Positions 18,323 through 26,330 of a DNA stretch of 64,000 nt are shown piece by piece. This stretch comes from Paenibacillus ihbetae (GTDB taxonomy: Bacteria; Bacillota; Bacilli; Paenibacillales; Paenibacillaceae), in the NCBI RefSeq assembly GCF_002741055.1, contig NZ_CP016809.1:4380501-4444500 (forward strand), given 5' to 3'. The notes beneath the pieces were generated by a model, which saw nothing but the letters and a program-made list of their open reading frames with translations, made no database searches and was not told the origin of the DNA. The number at the start of each line of letters is the position of its first letter. Positions within the stretch are counted from its first letter, which is position 1. The position numbers and the translations under genes were made by a program.

Positions 18323-18548
18323 GCTGTCGTTTTTACCCTGATACTTCCGTCCATCGAGAGAAGAAGCTACGGACTCTTTATTAGGTGAGGCATTAAAAAT
18401 AATTGAACAAGCAATCAGGGACGGACCCCAGATACCCAGACAGGAATGACAGGGATATATGGCATTTAAAATCTTAAATTGAAGACCGTAAACATGCCAG
18501 CAGATAGAATCTCCATCTACATTTAGACCTTCACGGAAAGGTTTACAC

Positions 18549-18698
18549 ATGACGGAGTGCGGAGTGATGAATTTGGACGAAGATGAGGGAAAACGCATCA
18601 TTACATTTATCGTAGTAGCTGTGATTATTTTTTCACTTATAACCAGCCCCGCGGAAGGAGATGGGGGAGATGACAATATTCCGATCATAGTGAACTAG
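18549..18698 (+). CDS. Small single-pass membrane protein
   Basis: 49 residues: acidic N-terminal stretch, one hydrophobic helix (about residues 20-34, FIVVAVIIFSLI), then an acidic Gly/Asp-rich tail ending in IPIIVN. GGAAAGG lies about 8 nt before the ATG at 18549; an internal ATG at 18567 is an alternative start. The stop abuts the next gene. Not recognised as a named family; topology suggests an N-in or N-out anchor of unknown role. Confidence 0.55.
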   Translation: MTECGVMNLDEDEGKRIITFIVVAVIIFSLITSPAEGDGGDDNIPIIVN

Positions 18699-18715
18699 TG
18701 ATGGGGGTAAGAGCA

Positions 18716-18991
18716 GTGAGGAAGAATGGGAACAGTGGTAACGGGAAGAACAAAAAGAATGGGAAGAACAAGAAAAACTCACTGCCCCAAATATCCCCTC
18801 AACAGATTGCAGTCATCGTCGGATTGCTTACAAACGCGTTGGAGGTCGAGTCCGTCTTAATCGACAGGGATCAAAGAATCCAAATCTTATTGGAAGGATC
18901 CATAAGGAAGAAAACAAAAGCAGATAAAATGGCAGAAGAGCTGGATGATATAAGTGTTAGCGATCTGATAGAAGCTTATATTCTCCGATGA
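18716..18991 (+). CDS. Small basic-N-terminus hypothetical protein
   Basis: About 91 residues from GTG 18716 (97 from GTG 18698; ATG 18701 between). The first 30 residues are Asn/Gly/Lys repeats (NGKNKKNGKNKKN), the remainder a mixed alpha/beta-like segment with IAVIVGLLTNALEVESVLIDRDQRIQ. The start is uncertain: GGGGGTAAG precedes 18716, whereas nothing good precedes 18701. It sits directly behind the small membrane protein gene and ends in a good terminator, so the two form a unit. Function unknown. Confidence 0.6.
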   Translation: MRKNGNSGNGKNKKNGKNKKNSLPQISPQQIAVIVGLLTNALEVESVLIDRDQRIQILLEGSIRKKTKADKMAEELDDISVSDLIEAYILR

Positions 18992-19044
18992 GCATAAGTT
19001 TAACCAAAAAATCGAGACGCCTAGAGCCGGCTAGGTTTTATATT

Positions 19045-19088
19045 CACAGCCCGTCCCCTTTAGCAAGGGTGGCGGGCTGTGTTTTGTT
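19045..19088 (+). terminator. Intrinsic terminator
   Basis: CACAGCCCG (19045-19053) with CGGGCTGTG (19073-19081), inner CCCTTT/AAGGG, then TTTTGTT. Confidence 0.8.
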
Positions 19089-19232
19089 AGGTATCCCGGT
19101 ATGCAAGTCTAACAAAGGGGCAATTTTCGTCCCAAAGTCACAAGCTTGTCTCCATTTTGTTACAACCGCGTAACAGAAATGGGGGGTGCCTTCCAATATA
19201 ATGAAAAGGAGGTGAATGGAGGAGGAGAAGAT

Positions 19233-20351
19233 ATGAATAAAAAGCTTGCGGCTGGAGCAGCGATCCTGCTGATGTCCGCAATATTGGCTTGGACGCCTGC
19301 ACCGAAGCAGGCACACGCAGCGGGTCAGATTAAGCTGCTGGTGGATGGAGAGGCGGCAAAGGCTGCGGGTCAGCCGTTTTATAAAGGAAAGACATTGTAT
19401 ATTCCGATTAGAGTTCTGGGCGAATTTTATCCTTATACGTTTCATTGGGACAACAAAAGAAAGATCGCTACGTTGAAGTCTTCGGATGGAGTCAGCATTT
19501 TTAAAGCGGGAAGCAAGCTGGCAACGGCAGTGGGGATGGGCGAAGTCGGATTATCAGGTCCCGTTCTGCTGAAAAAAGGCCATTTGTATTTTCCTGCATA
19601 CGATCTGAACACTTTCACGGGGGCGGAACTCGTTGCGGATTCCTCCGGCCGGGTTGATATCCGTTCCGGCTCGATGAGCACGAGCGTACGTGTTCCGACG
19701 GAACCGGTCGCTGTAGCGGAAGAAAATCCGAAGGTGAAGCTGTACCCTGCCTTGAAGGATGGCGATGAGTACCGCGGATTTATTTTGGAGGCTGAAGGAA
19801 AGCGATTGCGGTTTAACTGGGAGGTTCCGAGATTTCCGAACCGGCCGCCTCAGCTCTTCTACGCGGACGTGAACGGTGACGGCAAGCCGGAAGCGGTTGC
19901 CGTGTTTGTGACAGGCTACGGAACCGGGGTGTATGCGCAAGAGATTCATGTCGTCAGTGTGAAGGACGGGAAGGAAATCAAGGTGACGCCTCCGGAGACA
20001 GCGGCAGGAGAGTTTGTCGCATCGAGCATTCAGCTTGAGGGCTCCGAGCTGCGGATCGACCTGAATTTACGAGGGAAGTCTCCCGAAAAGCTCCAGCTCC
20101 GCATGTCGGATGCGGATCCCGATTACGCATACAGGACGGAGATCGGCTTCGGCGGTGTCACGTATTATCGGGTGGAGGGCAACAAGCTGATTGCAAAATC
20201 TGCGGGGGATATTGGGTTTGCTTATTATATCGGCGACTTTGAGTTCACGTATGCGAATGGCCCGGACGGCCTTCATCCCGAATCCGTCGAGTTGAAGAAC
20301 CTGATTGATGACATCTCGGTAGAAGGTCAGGACAAGCCTGCAGGTAAATAA
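19233..20351 (+). CDS. Secreted stalk-domain (copper amine oxidase N-like) protein
   Basis: 372 residues. Signal peptide MNKKLAAGAAILLMSAILAW with likely cleavage after AHA. Residues about 30-140 resemble the copper-amine-oxidase N-terminal-like module common in Paenibacillus exported proteins (KLLVDGEAAKA...LYIPIRVLGEF...WDNKRKIATLK). The following part carries DVNGDGKPEAVAVF, an FG-GAP/VCBS-like calcium loop, and then beta-rich sequence. The frame is open from 19146, but GGAGGAGGAG before the ATG at 19233 sets the start. The flavoprotein gene follows 34 bp later. Role unknown, probably cell wall or surface. Confidence 0.75.
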   Translation: MNKKLAAGAAILLMSAILAWTPAPKQAHAAGQIKLLVDGEAAKAAGQPFYKGKTLYIPIRVLGEFYPYTFHWDNKRKIATLKSSDGVSIFKAGSKLATAVGMGEVGLSGPVLLKKGHLYFPAYDLNTFTGAELVADSSGRVDIRSGSMSTSVRVPTEPVAVAEENPKVKLYPALKDGDEYRGFILEAEGKRLRFNWEVPRFPNRPPQLFYADVNGDGKPEAVAVFVTGYGTGVYAQEIHVVSVKDGKEIKVTPPETAAGEFVASSIQLEGSELRIDLNLRGKSPEKLQLRMSDADPDYAYRTEIGFGGVTYYRVEGNKLIAKSAGDIGFAYYIGDFEFTYANGPDGLHPESVELKNLIDDISVEGQDKPAGK

Positions 20352-20385
20352 ACGACGGATTCAATACGAACAGAGGGGGACTTAT

Positions 20386-21021
20386 ATGGATAAGGGACCG
20401 TTCCGTTCCATCGTCACGACCGAGGAGGAGCTTCGATCGATGTTCGGGGAACCGAATCAGGTGGTTAAGCACAAAATGATACATGCTTTGGACAAGCACT
20501 GCCGGGACTTTATCGCCAAGAGCCCGCTGCTCTTCATGGCTACGTCGGATGCATCGGGAGCATGCGATGTATCGCCTCGCGGCGACTCTGCCGGCTTCGT
20601 CCATGTGGTGGATGATCACCATCTGGTCATCCCGGAGCGGCCGGGCAACCGCCGCTTCGATTCATTTCGAAACCTGTTGACAAGCCCGGGGATCGGCCTC
20701 ATTTTTGTCATCCCGGGACTGAAGGAGACGCTGCGAATCAACGGCCAGGCTGTGCTTATTCGTGACGAAGACCTGCTGGAGAAGCTTTCGGCACAGGGGA
20801 AAAAGCCGTGGCTCGGCATCGGGGTCTCGGTCGAGGAATGCTATATGCATTGCGCCAAATCGTTCATGCGTTCCGGAGTTTGGGATCCGAATACATGGCT
20901 GCCGGCAGATAAGCTTCCGAACCCGTCCCGCATGATCGCCGACCATGTCAACCAGGAAGGCGTATCGGAGCAATGGGTAGCGCGAGGCTTGCAGGAAAGC
21001 TATACGAAACGTCTGTACTAA
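20386..21021 (+). CDS. Pyridoxamine 5'-phosphate oxidase family flavoprotein
   Basis: 211 residues of the split-barrel FMN-binding fold. FIAKSPLLFMATSDASGACDVSPRGDSAGFV (about residues 43-73) is the family core and PERPGNRRFDSFRNLLTSPGIGLIFVIPG the FMN-contacting stretch, as in the MSMEG_1061-like PPOX subgroup. It likely uses FMN or F420-like cofactor on an unknown small molecule. GGGGGAC precedes the ATG. Probably co-transcribed with the stalk-domain gene. Confidence 0.85.
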   Translation: MDKGPFRSIVTTEEELRSMFGEPNQVVKHKMIHALDKHCRDFIAKSPLLFMATSDASGACDVSPRGDSAGFVHVVDDHHLVIPERPGNRRFDSFRNLLTSPGIGLIFVIPGLKETLRINGQAVLIRDEDLLEKLSAQGKKPWLGIGVSVEECYMHCAKSFMRSGVWDPNTWLPADKLPNPSRMIADHVNQEGVSEQWVARGLQESYTKRLY

Positions 21022-21071
21022 CACGAAGGAGGTATGCAATGATTTGGTACCTCGAGAGGGTATCGCCAACG

Positions 21072-21127
21072 TAAAAAAAGAAGGCTTTCCCGCAAGATCT
21101 CTAATGATCTTATGGGACAGCCTTCTT
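21072..21127 (-). terminator. Hairpin between convergent genes
   Basis: AAGAAGGCT (21079-21087) with AGCCTTCTT (21119-21127), inner CCC/GGG and GATC/GATC pairing. The A-run at 21073-21079 is a T-run on the minus strand, so it best terminates the small membrane gene at 21188-21361. Confidence 0.7.
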
Positions 21128-21187
21128 GCGTTCCGGCGGATTTACGGGAGGGTTTGCCATGAGCCTTTGGCGGCTAAAGGATATAGG

Positions 21188-21361
21188 CTAATCATCGTCC
21201 TTGCGGTTGCTCTTGGACGCTGCGACTACAAAGGCAATAATGACCAGCGGAATAAAGATAAACCAGGGAATCGTGATCGTGGTCCCCAGCAGCATGGCCA
21301 GCAGCAGGAGGACAACCGCCCCGATAATCAAATAGAGGCAGCCTCTTCCGAACGTCTCCAT
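21188..21361 (-). CDS. Small two-helix membrane protein
   Basis: 57 residues: short N-terminus METFGRG, helix 1 (about residues 8-23, LYLIIGAVVLLLLAML), a short TTITIP turn, helix 2 (WFIFIPLVIIAFVVAA) and a charged tail SKSNRKDDD. AAAGGAG lies 10 nt before this ATG; another ATG at 21368 is in a different frame and too near the ribosome site. No family recognised; the hairpin at 21072-21127 terminates it. The length, ribosome site and clean membrane pattern make a real gene likely. Confidence 0.65.
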   Translation of the reverse strand: METFGRGCLYLIIGAVVLLLLAMLLGTTITIPWFIFIPLVIIAFVVAASKSNRKDDD

Positions 21362-21364
21362 CTT

Positions 21365-21717
21365 CCATCAGCTCCTTTGTTTAGGATAACGTGAAAGACA
21401 AGAGCAAAGTTCCATTTATTTTTTTCCGATCCATGAAAAACTCCGATTCGGGATATCCCTACTGCCACATGCCTGGGGTCGTCGCGATGACATATCCCCT
21501 TAGCATATCCGATCATGTCAAAACGTCATGCCGTACCCGGCAAGCTTTATGCTCACTCATGAATGGGCGCTTCAATGGTTTGCGACTACATAAGAAGTCA
21601 TGGGCCGTTTACAGTGCCATCACGCCCATGCGGTCACGCTGGCCTCCGTAATCGGCTTGGTGCAATTTCAGTGTAAAATATGAAAAGCATACCAGATCAA
21701 GTGTTTTTTCGCGCAGG
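21365..21717. other. Gap before the dockerin gene terminator
   Basis: About 350 bp with no supported gene or RNA. An 86-codon plus-strand frame (21391-21651) lacks a ribosome site. Confidence 0.4.
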
Positions 21718-21766
21718 AAAAAAACGCCCCGCCATCGTCTTAGCCGGACGAATAGCAAGGGCGTTT
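21718..21766 (-). terminator. Terminator of the cohesin/dockerin gene
   Basis: AAACGCCC (21722-21729) with GGGCGTTT (21759-21766), inner CGTC/GACG; the A-run at 21718-21725 gives a T-run on the minus strand. Confidence 0.8.
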
Positions 21767-21772
21767 ATTGGG

Positions 21773-24700
21773 TTAAACGGCAGAATGGAGCTTAAGGACG
21801 ACCAGCCCCAGGTCGGCGATATCGATCAGACCGTCGCCGTTGATATCCAGTCCCCGGGTAGCCTCATTCACGGCCGTGCCCACGAACTTGGCGACCATCA
21901 TGACATCCAGCAGATCGACGGTGCCGTCATGGTTGACATCCTCCGCCACGGCTTTGACGATGCTCACCTGCTTCACGATATCTTCGCTGATGTGATGGAG
22001 CTCGCCTGTCTCGTCCGCATTCGCCAACGTCCAGGAGGAGCCTGCAGCCAGCGTAACGGAGGCGTTTCCTATCAGATTCAGCGCCTTGAAGCTGAGCGTG
22101 AGCACATCGGTATCGCCGATGACGCTCCGGTCTCCGGTCAGACTGGATGTAACGACGGCTTTGCCGGGCTCCAGGGCGGTGTTCATGTACGTGCCTTCGC
22201 CTGCAAATTGGCCCGCTTGTGCTACGTCGACCAATTCCAGCTTGGAGGCATCGTAGCTGATCCGCGAATGCACGCTGTACAAAAGATCGGCATCCGCTGC
22301 TTTAACGGTCACCTCAAACGTTTCACCGGTTTTGGTTTCCGCAGGTGCCGCGAGATCGAACCGGATCCGATCGTTCCCCGGGGTTTCCGGTTCCTTCGCC
22401 ATATTCATCGTAATCCGATACATTTGAGTCCGGTTAAAGGACGGGGCATAGTACAGATGGCCGTCCGGCCCGAGCGTGAACGATTCGGTATCGGCCAGCT
22501 CGATGAACTCGAACGTAGCCGGATCGATTGCATACAGCTTCTTTGTCAGATTGGCAAGCAGAATGCCTTCCTTGCTCCAAGCCAGATCATAGTTGCCCCA
22601 GCGAAGAGCGGTGCCGCTGTCGGCTGGATTAATGTTAAAGTACTTGATGACCTGCAGCGTATTTGGCTCAAGCGCAAATACATAACCGTTTGCGCCGCCC
22701 CACAGCAGTCCGTCCGGACCGAAGGTGAGGCCGCCGATGGCAGGAGGGTTGGACAGTCCGGGAATGTCCAGCGTCGTCTCCAGAATCTTCTCCTCCTTAA
22801 CGGTATCCCACACGAACAGCTTAGCTTCCGCGGCCTTCGGATCAACGGCCATACCGCCGTTAATGCTGGTGGACCCGTACAGCTTGCCGTCTTTGTAAGC
22901 TAGGGAAACGACGCTCTGGTCCTGCACCACATTGCGGAACACGCGGTAAGCTGCGGAAGGGTCCGCTGCGGTCGGATCAAATACCGAGATGGCTCCTCCA
23001 AGCTCGCCGTAGGTTGAAACGGAGCCAAAGTAAATTTTGTCGCCTGCAAGGGTGCTTGCACCGATTCGGTCCTGCCCGTTGCCCAGGGTGAACAGCTTCT
23101 TCGGATTGCCGGTTCCGTCCGGTTGACCCAGATCGTATTCATAGATATCCCCGCCAGGGTAAACGCCGAAGTACATCCGGTTGCCGTAAGACTCGACCGC
23201 CCCGGCCTGCCCCATACTGAACGTCTTGGCCGTATTCGTCGCAATATCATAGGCGGCGGCCTTGGAAGCCTGCATGCCGGTAACATAAATTTTGCCGTCA
23301 GGGCCATTCACGAATTTGTGGGTAATGGTTGCTGAAGGCGGTAAAATATTTTCATATCGCTTGACGGTATTCGTCTGCGGATTGAAGAACACGATAATGC
23401 CGCTGAAATTCATCGTAACCAGGCTTGTGCCCGGCAGATCGGGATCAGCGACCTGCACCCAATTCGCGCCCCGGAACGCCGTTTCGTATTCCATTCCGGA
23501 ATCGGCGACTTCATGTGTTACGATATCAAAGGTTTTGATTTTTTTGTCGGCCGGAAAGTAAATTTTGCCGTTCAGAGATTCCTTCGGCAGGTGAAGGCCT
23601 GACGAACTCTTCTCGATCACGACATCGAGCCATTCCCCGGCTTCAAGATCATAAATGTAGCGTTTTTGCGGCGTATCGTACCGGATGACGAGGAACTTGT
23701 CGTCAACAATGCTCAAGTCATACACATACCCGGTTTCGTTCAGGGAGGAAGCGATTTCGACCTTTTCCCCGGTCTCGACATTCACTTTATAGACTTTGCT
23801 GTGGGATGTCCCCGCGTAAATATACCCGTTGCTGTAATCGATGGATCGAACGTACTGCTGTCCGGCGCCATCAACCATAATGCCGTAGTCGCGGCTCTCC
23901 TTGGTGACCGGATCATACTTCAATACCCGTCCGCCGGGTCCTGCGCCGATGTAGACAGCGCCTGCCTCATCGATGGCGAGACACCAGAAGACGCTCTCGG
24001 TCGGATGGGTATACACTTTCTTGACGTCCTTCGTAACCGGGGAGTAAGCCCACAGCTGCCCGGCCGAAGTGATATACACCGTGCCGTCCGGCGCGATTTC
24101 ATGGTTCCACACTTCGCCGCCGCCTTCAAGCGGTAAGCTGCGGATGACACGGTAGTCATCGAGATCGACGACGTGGAACATCGGAGGGATGCCTTTTACG
24201 GTTGTGTACATTACGTTCTTGCCGTCCTCAATGCCGGCCTCGCCGTCCATTAATCCGACAACGCCGGAAATCGGAAGCGTTCTGAACTCAGGCTCGCCGA
24301 ATTGGAAGTCGTCGAGGCTTGCTCCAGGCTGCCCTGAATCTTCTCCGATCGTAATCAGCTTCACTACATTTTCGGAGACGGAATCCATGCCGTTCAGCCG
24401 GGCTCCCTTGGCGAGGATGAGCCATGTGCTTCCGCTATCCGCAATAACGTTGAACGTCATCACGGCAATCTCGCTGTCTCCATCGATGGCATCCGGCAGG
24501 CTCCCCTCCAGACGAATGCTGCCATTCTCTTTATCAGACGAGAAGGAGGCCTTCGAATCTCCAAACGCACCGGCAGGCTTCACCTCGGCGATCTCCAGCA
24601 TGGAGGGGTCGTAATAAATGGAGGCGGTAACGCTGGAAATGTCCGCGCCTTCCGTCAAGCTCAGCACCGTGCTGAGGGTATCCCCTTGTTCTGCGCTAGC

Positions 24701-25372
24701 TGGAGCGGACAGCGCCAGCTTTCCCGGAAGCTGGACCAGTTGTTCGTAAGACATCGTAATGTCGTCATAATAAGCGGTTGCCCGGCTGTAAGCGGTCGTG
24801 TATAAAATAATTCTGGCATATGCCGCATTCGCCGGCGCTTCCAGGCTTGTAGATGCCGAGGTCCACTGCTTTACGGGAAAGCCCTTCGAGGTGTCGTTAT
24901 GAAGCGGCTTTTCGGCAATGGATTTATCGGCCGCATCGAAGTAGCGGAGGTTCAGACTTGCCGTCCCGCTTTCCTCCATGTACACCGAGGCGGTCACGGT
25001 ATAAGTGACACCGCTCGTAATATCAAGCTTGCCGCTCATGAGAGCGACGGAATTGCTTTGCGACGTATCGGTGATTTTCAGGCTCTGATTGCCGCTATGG
25101 CTGTTCTCCGTGGAAACGGCATAGGTATATTCACCCTCCTTCACAGCAAACATGCTGCTCCAGCCCGGGATGGCGGCTCCAGAAGCGCTATCCTCAAAAC
25201 CAGGATTGGTTAAAGGCATGCTGACGGATTTGGAAGCCGCCGCCGTAACGCCCGCGGGTGCAAGCTCAGAAGCTGCAGCAGCGGGAGACATGGATAGAAA
25301 TAGCGAAACGGCCAGCGTGACGGACAGCAGGGAAGCGAGGCTTTTCTTCATTTTTCGAAGGCTGGTATTCAA
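21773..25372 (-). CDS. Secreted cohesin - beta-propeller - cohesin - dockerin protein
   Basis: About 1199 residues. Signal peptide MKKSLASLLSVTLAVSLFLS ending AAA. Order: a CBM4/9-like jelly-roll segment (LTNPGFEDSASG, about residues 50-210); a cohesin-like domain (about 215-345, ASIYYDPSMLEI); a long repeat region (about 360-990) with recurring GPDGxxY, Y-x-Y-D and G-x-Y-x-G motifs like a seven-plus-bladed propeller; a second cohesin-like domain (about 1010-1130, SRISYDASKLELVDV); and a C-terminal type I dockerin with two EF-hand-like loops (DVNHDGTVD, DINGDGLID). TTG 25372, 6 nt from GGGAGGG, is the likely start; ATG 25351 has no ribosome site. Likely binds or processes extracellular polysaccharide; no glycosidase catalytic domain is obvious. 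Confidence 0.8.
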   Translation of the reverse strand: MNTSLRKMKKSLASLLSVTLAVSLFLSMSPAAAASELAPAGVTAAASKSVSMPLTNPGFEDSASGAAIPGWSSMFAVKEGEYTYAVSTENSHSGNQSLKITDTSQSNSVALMSGKLDITSGVTYTVTASVYMEESGTASLNLRYFDAADKSIAEKPLHNDTSKGFPVKQWTSASTSLEAPANAAYARIILYTTAYSRATAYYDDITMSYEQLVQLPGKLALSAPASAEQGDTLSTVLSLTEGADISSVTASIYYDPSMLEIAEVKPAGAFGDSKASFSSDKENGSIRLEGSLPDAIDGDSEIAVMTFNVIADSGSTWLILAKGARLNGMDSVSENVVKLITIGEDSGQPGASLDDFQFGEPEFRTLPISGVVGLMDGEAGIEDGKNVMYTTVKGIPPMFHVVDLDDYRVIRSLPLEGGGEVWNHEIAPDGTVYITSAGQLWAYSPVTKDVKKVYTHPTESVFWCLAIDEAGAVYIGAGPGGRVLKYDPVTKESRDYGIMVDGAGQQYVRSIDYSNGYIYAGTSHSKVYKVNVETGEKVEIASSLNETGYVYDLSIVDDKFLVIRYDTPQKRYIYDLEAGEWLDVVIEKSSSGLHLPKESLNGKIYFPADKKIKTFDIVTHEVADSGMEYETAFRGANWVQVADPDLPGTSLVTMNFSGIIVFFNPQTNTVKRYENILPPSATITHKFVNGPDGKIYVTGMQASKAAAYDIATNTAKTFSMGQAGAVESYGNRMYFGVYPGGDIYEYDLGQPDGTGNPKKLFTLGNGQDRIGASTLAGDKIYFGSVSTYGELGGAISVFDPTAADPSAAYRVFRNVVQDQSVVSLAYKDGKLYGSTSINGGMAVDPKAAEAKLFVWDTVKEEKILETTLDIPGLSNPPAIGGLTFGPDGLLWGGANGYVFALEPNTLQVIKYFNINPADSGTALRWGNYDLAWSKEGILLANLTKKLYAIDPATFEFIELADTESFTLGPDGHLYYAPSFNRTQMYRITMNMAKEPETPGNDRIRFDLAAPAETKTGETFEVTVKAADADLLYSVHSRISYDASKLELVDVAQAGQFAGEGTYMNTALEPGKAVVTSSLTGDRSVIGDTDVLTLSFKALNLIGNASVTLAAGSSWTLANADETGELHHISEDIVKQVSIVKAVAEDVNHDGTVDLLDVMMVAKFVGTAVNEATRGLDINGDGLIDIADLGLVVLKLHSAV

Positions 25373-25497
25373 TGAAATCCCTCCCGGTAATAAGATTAGA
25401 AATATCTGAATGGATATAAGGAATCGGTTATTCATATTGCTGCCGCATGACAGCTAATGGTTTATGGTGACTTGCAAGCAGGCTGACTCGGTACAGG

Positions 25498-26043
25498 CTA
25501 GCTTGGAGAATTGGACTTTTTGCCTGGGTGGGGAGAGATTTGGAACGACAGCTCCTTCATCGTCTCAAGGGGCAGTGTCCGAAGATCGTTCCTGCCATGT
25601 TCATTTATATAGGTTTCTGTTGTAACCGCTTTCACCTCTTGTAATTGAAGAGTGGCTGCCCCCGGCTTTAAAGCAGTAAACGTCACTTCTGCGACTTGCA
25701 GCTTCTTCTTATAGGACGTATCCTTGCTATCCTTGCGGATCAGCGCAGCGGAAACTTGGCCCTCCTTGGTCTGCGAACTAGATGGGTAGTTGATATACTG
25801 ATTCGAAATCGTCATCCCTTCATATCGAAGTTGGCTGGAATTGAATTTTAGATTGAACTGCAATCCATATAAATCCTGTACTTGCGAGGCGTTTATGCGA
25901 ATTTTGACCTTGGATCCCGGCTTGAGGGCATTAGGCACTCTCACCAGCTCCAGTTGTCCGCCTGCCGCGGATGCAGGGTAGGGGGCGAACAGACTGACGA
26001 GTAGAAGGACGATCATGACAGCCAAACCGTATTGCTTTCTCAA
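25498..26043 (-). CDS. Small secreted cohesin-domain protein
   Basis: 181 residues. Signal peptide with hydrophobic core MIVLLLVSLFAPYPASA, then one cohesin-like domain (about residues 30-165: GSKVKIRINASQVQDLYGLQFNLKFNSSQLRYEG is the beta-sandwich face, with VAEVTFTALKPGAATLQL later). The 3' tail is Lys/Ser-rich. The start is TTG at 26043 with TGGAGGTG 7 nt upstream; a longer frame from 26133 has no ribosome site. It ends 126 bp from the start of the dockerin protein gene on the same strand, so its cohesin may capture that dockerin. Cohesin identity is by fold pattern, not by a strict motif. Confidence 0.75.
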   Translation of the reverse strand: MRKQYGLAVMIVLLLVSLFAPYPASAAGGQLELVRVPNALKPGSKVKIRINASQVQDLYGLQFNLKFNSSQLRYEGMTISNQYINYPSSSQTKEGQVSAALIRKDSKDTSYKKKLQVAEVTFTALKPGAATLQLQEVKAVTTETYINEHGRNDLRTLPLETMKELSFQISPHPGKKSNSPS

Positions 26044-26330
26044 TATGATACACCTCCAGTGATTTTGAATGTTGTTTTGTTGAATCAAAGCATGCTTGCT
26101 GACCGGGCACGACCTCCTTCCCTTCGCATTCATTTTTTAGAAATCACTTTATTTACTCTGGTATCCATGAGGTATACAAAAATGATAATATCATTCAAAA
26201 TTACTGTCAATGTCCTTAAATAGGGAATAAATTGGTGTAAATGTGGTGCATGATCTGTGTAGAAAATGCTGGATATGGTATACTATCCCTACATGAACAT
26301 TGCCTTGTTGGTGAATGGGGAGTCTTGACG

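Noticed and set aside
18302-18388. 28-codon frame with AGGAGG
   Set aside because: Ribosome site and start lie in the hairpin arms; the peptide has no features. Kept only as part of the structured element.
21680-22903. 407-codon plus-strand frame over the dockerin gene
   Set aside because: Antisense shadow; the minus frame has dockerin and cohesin motifs.
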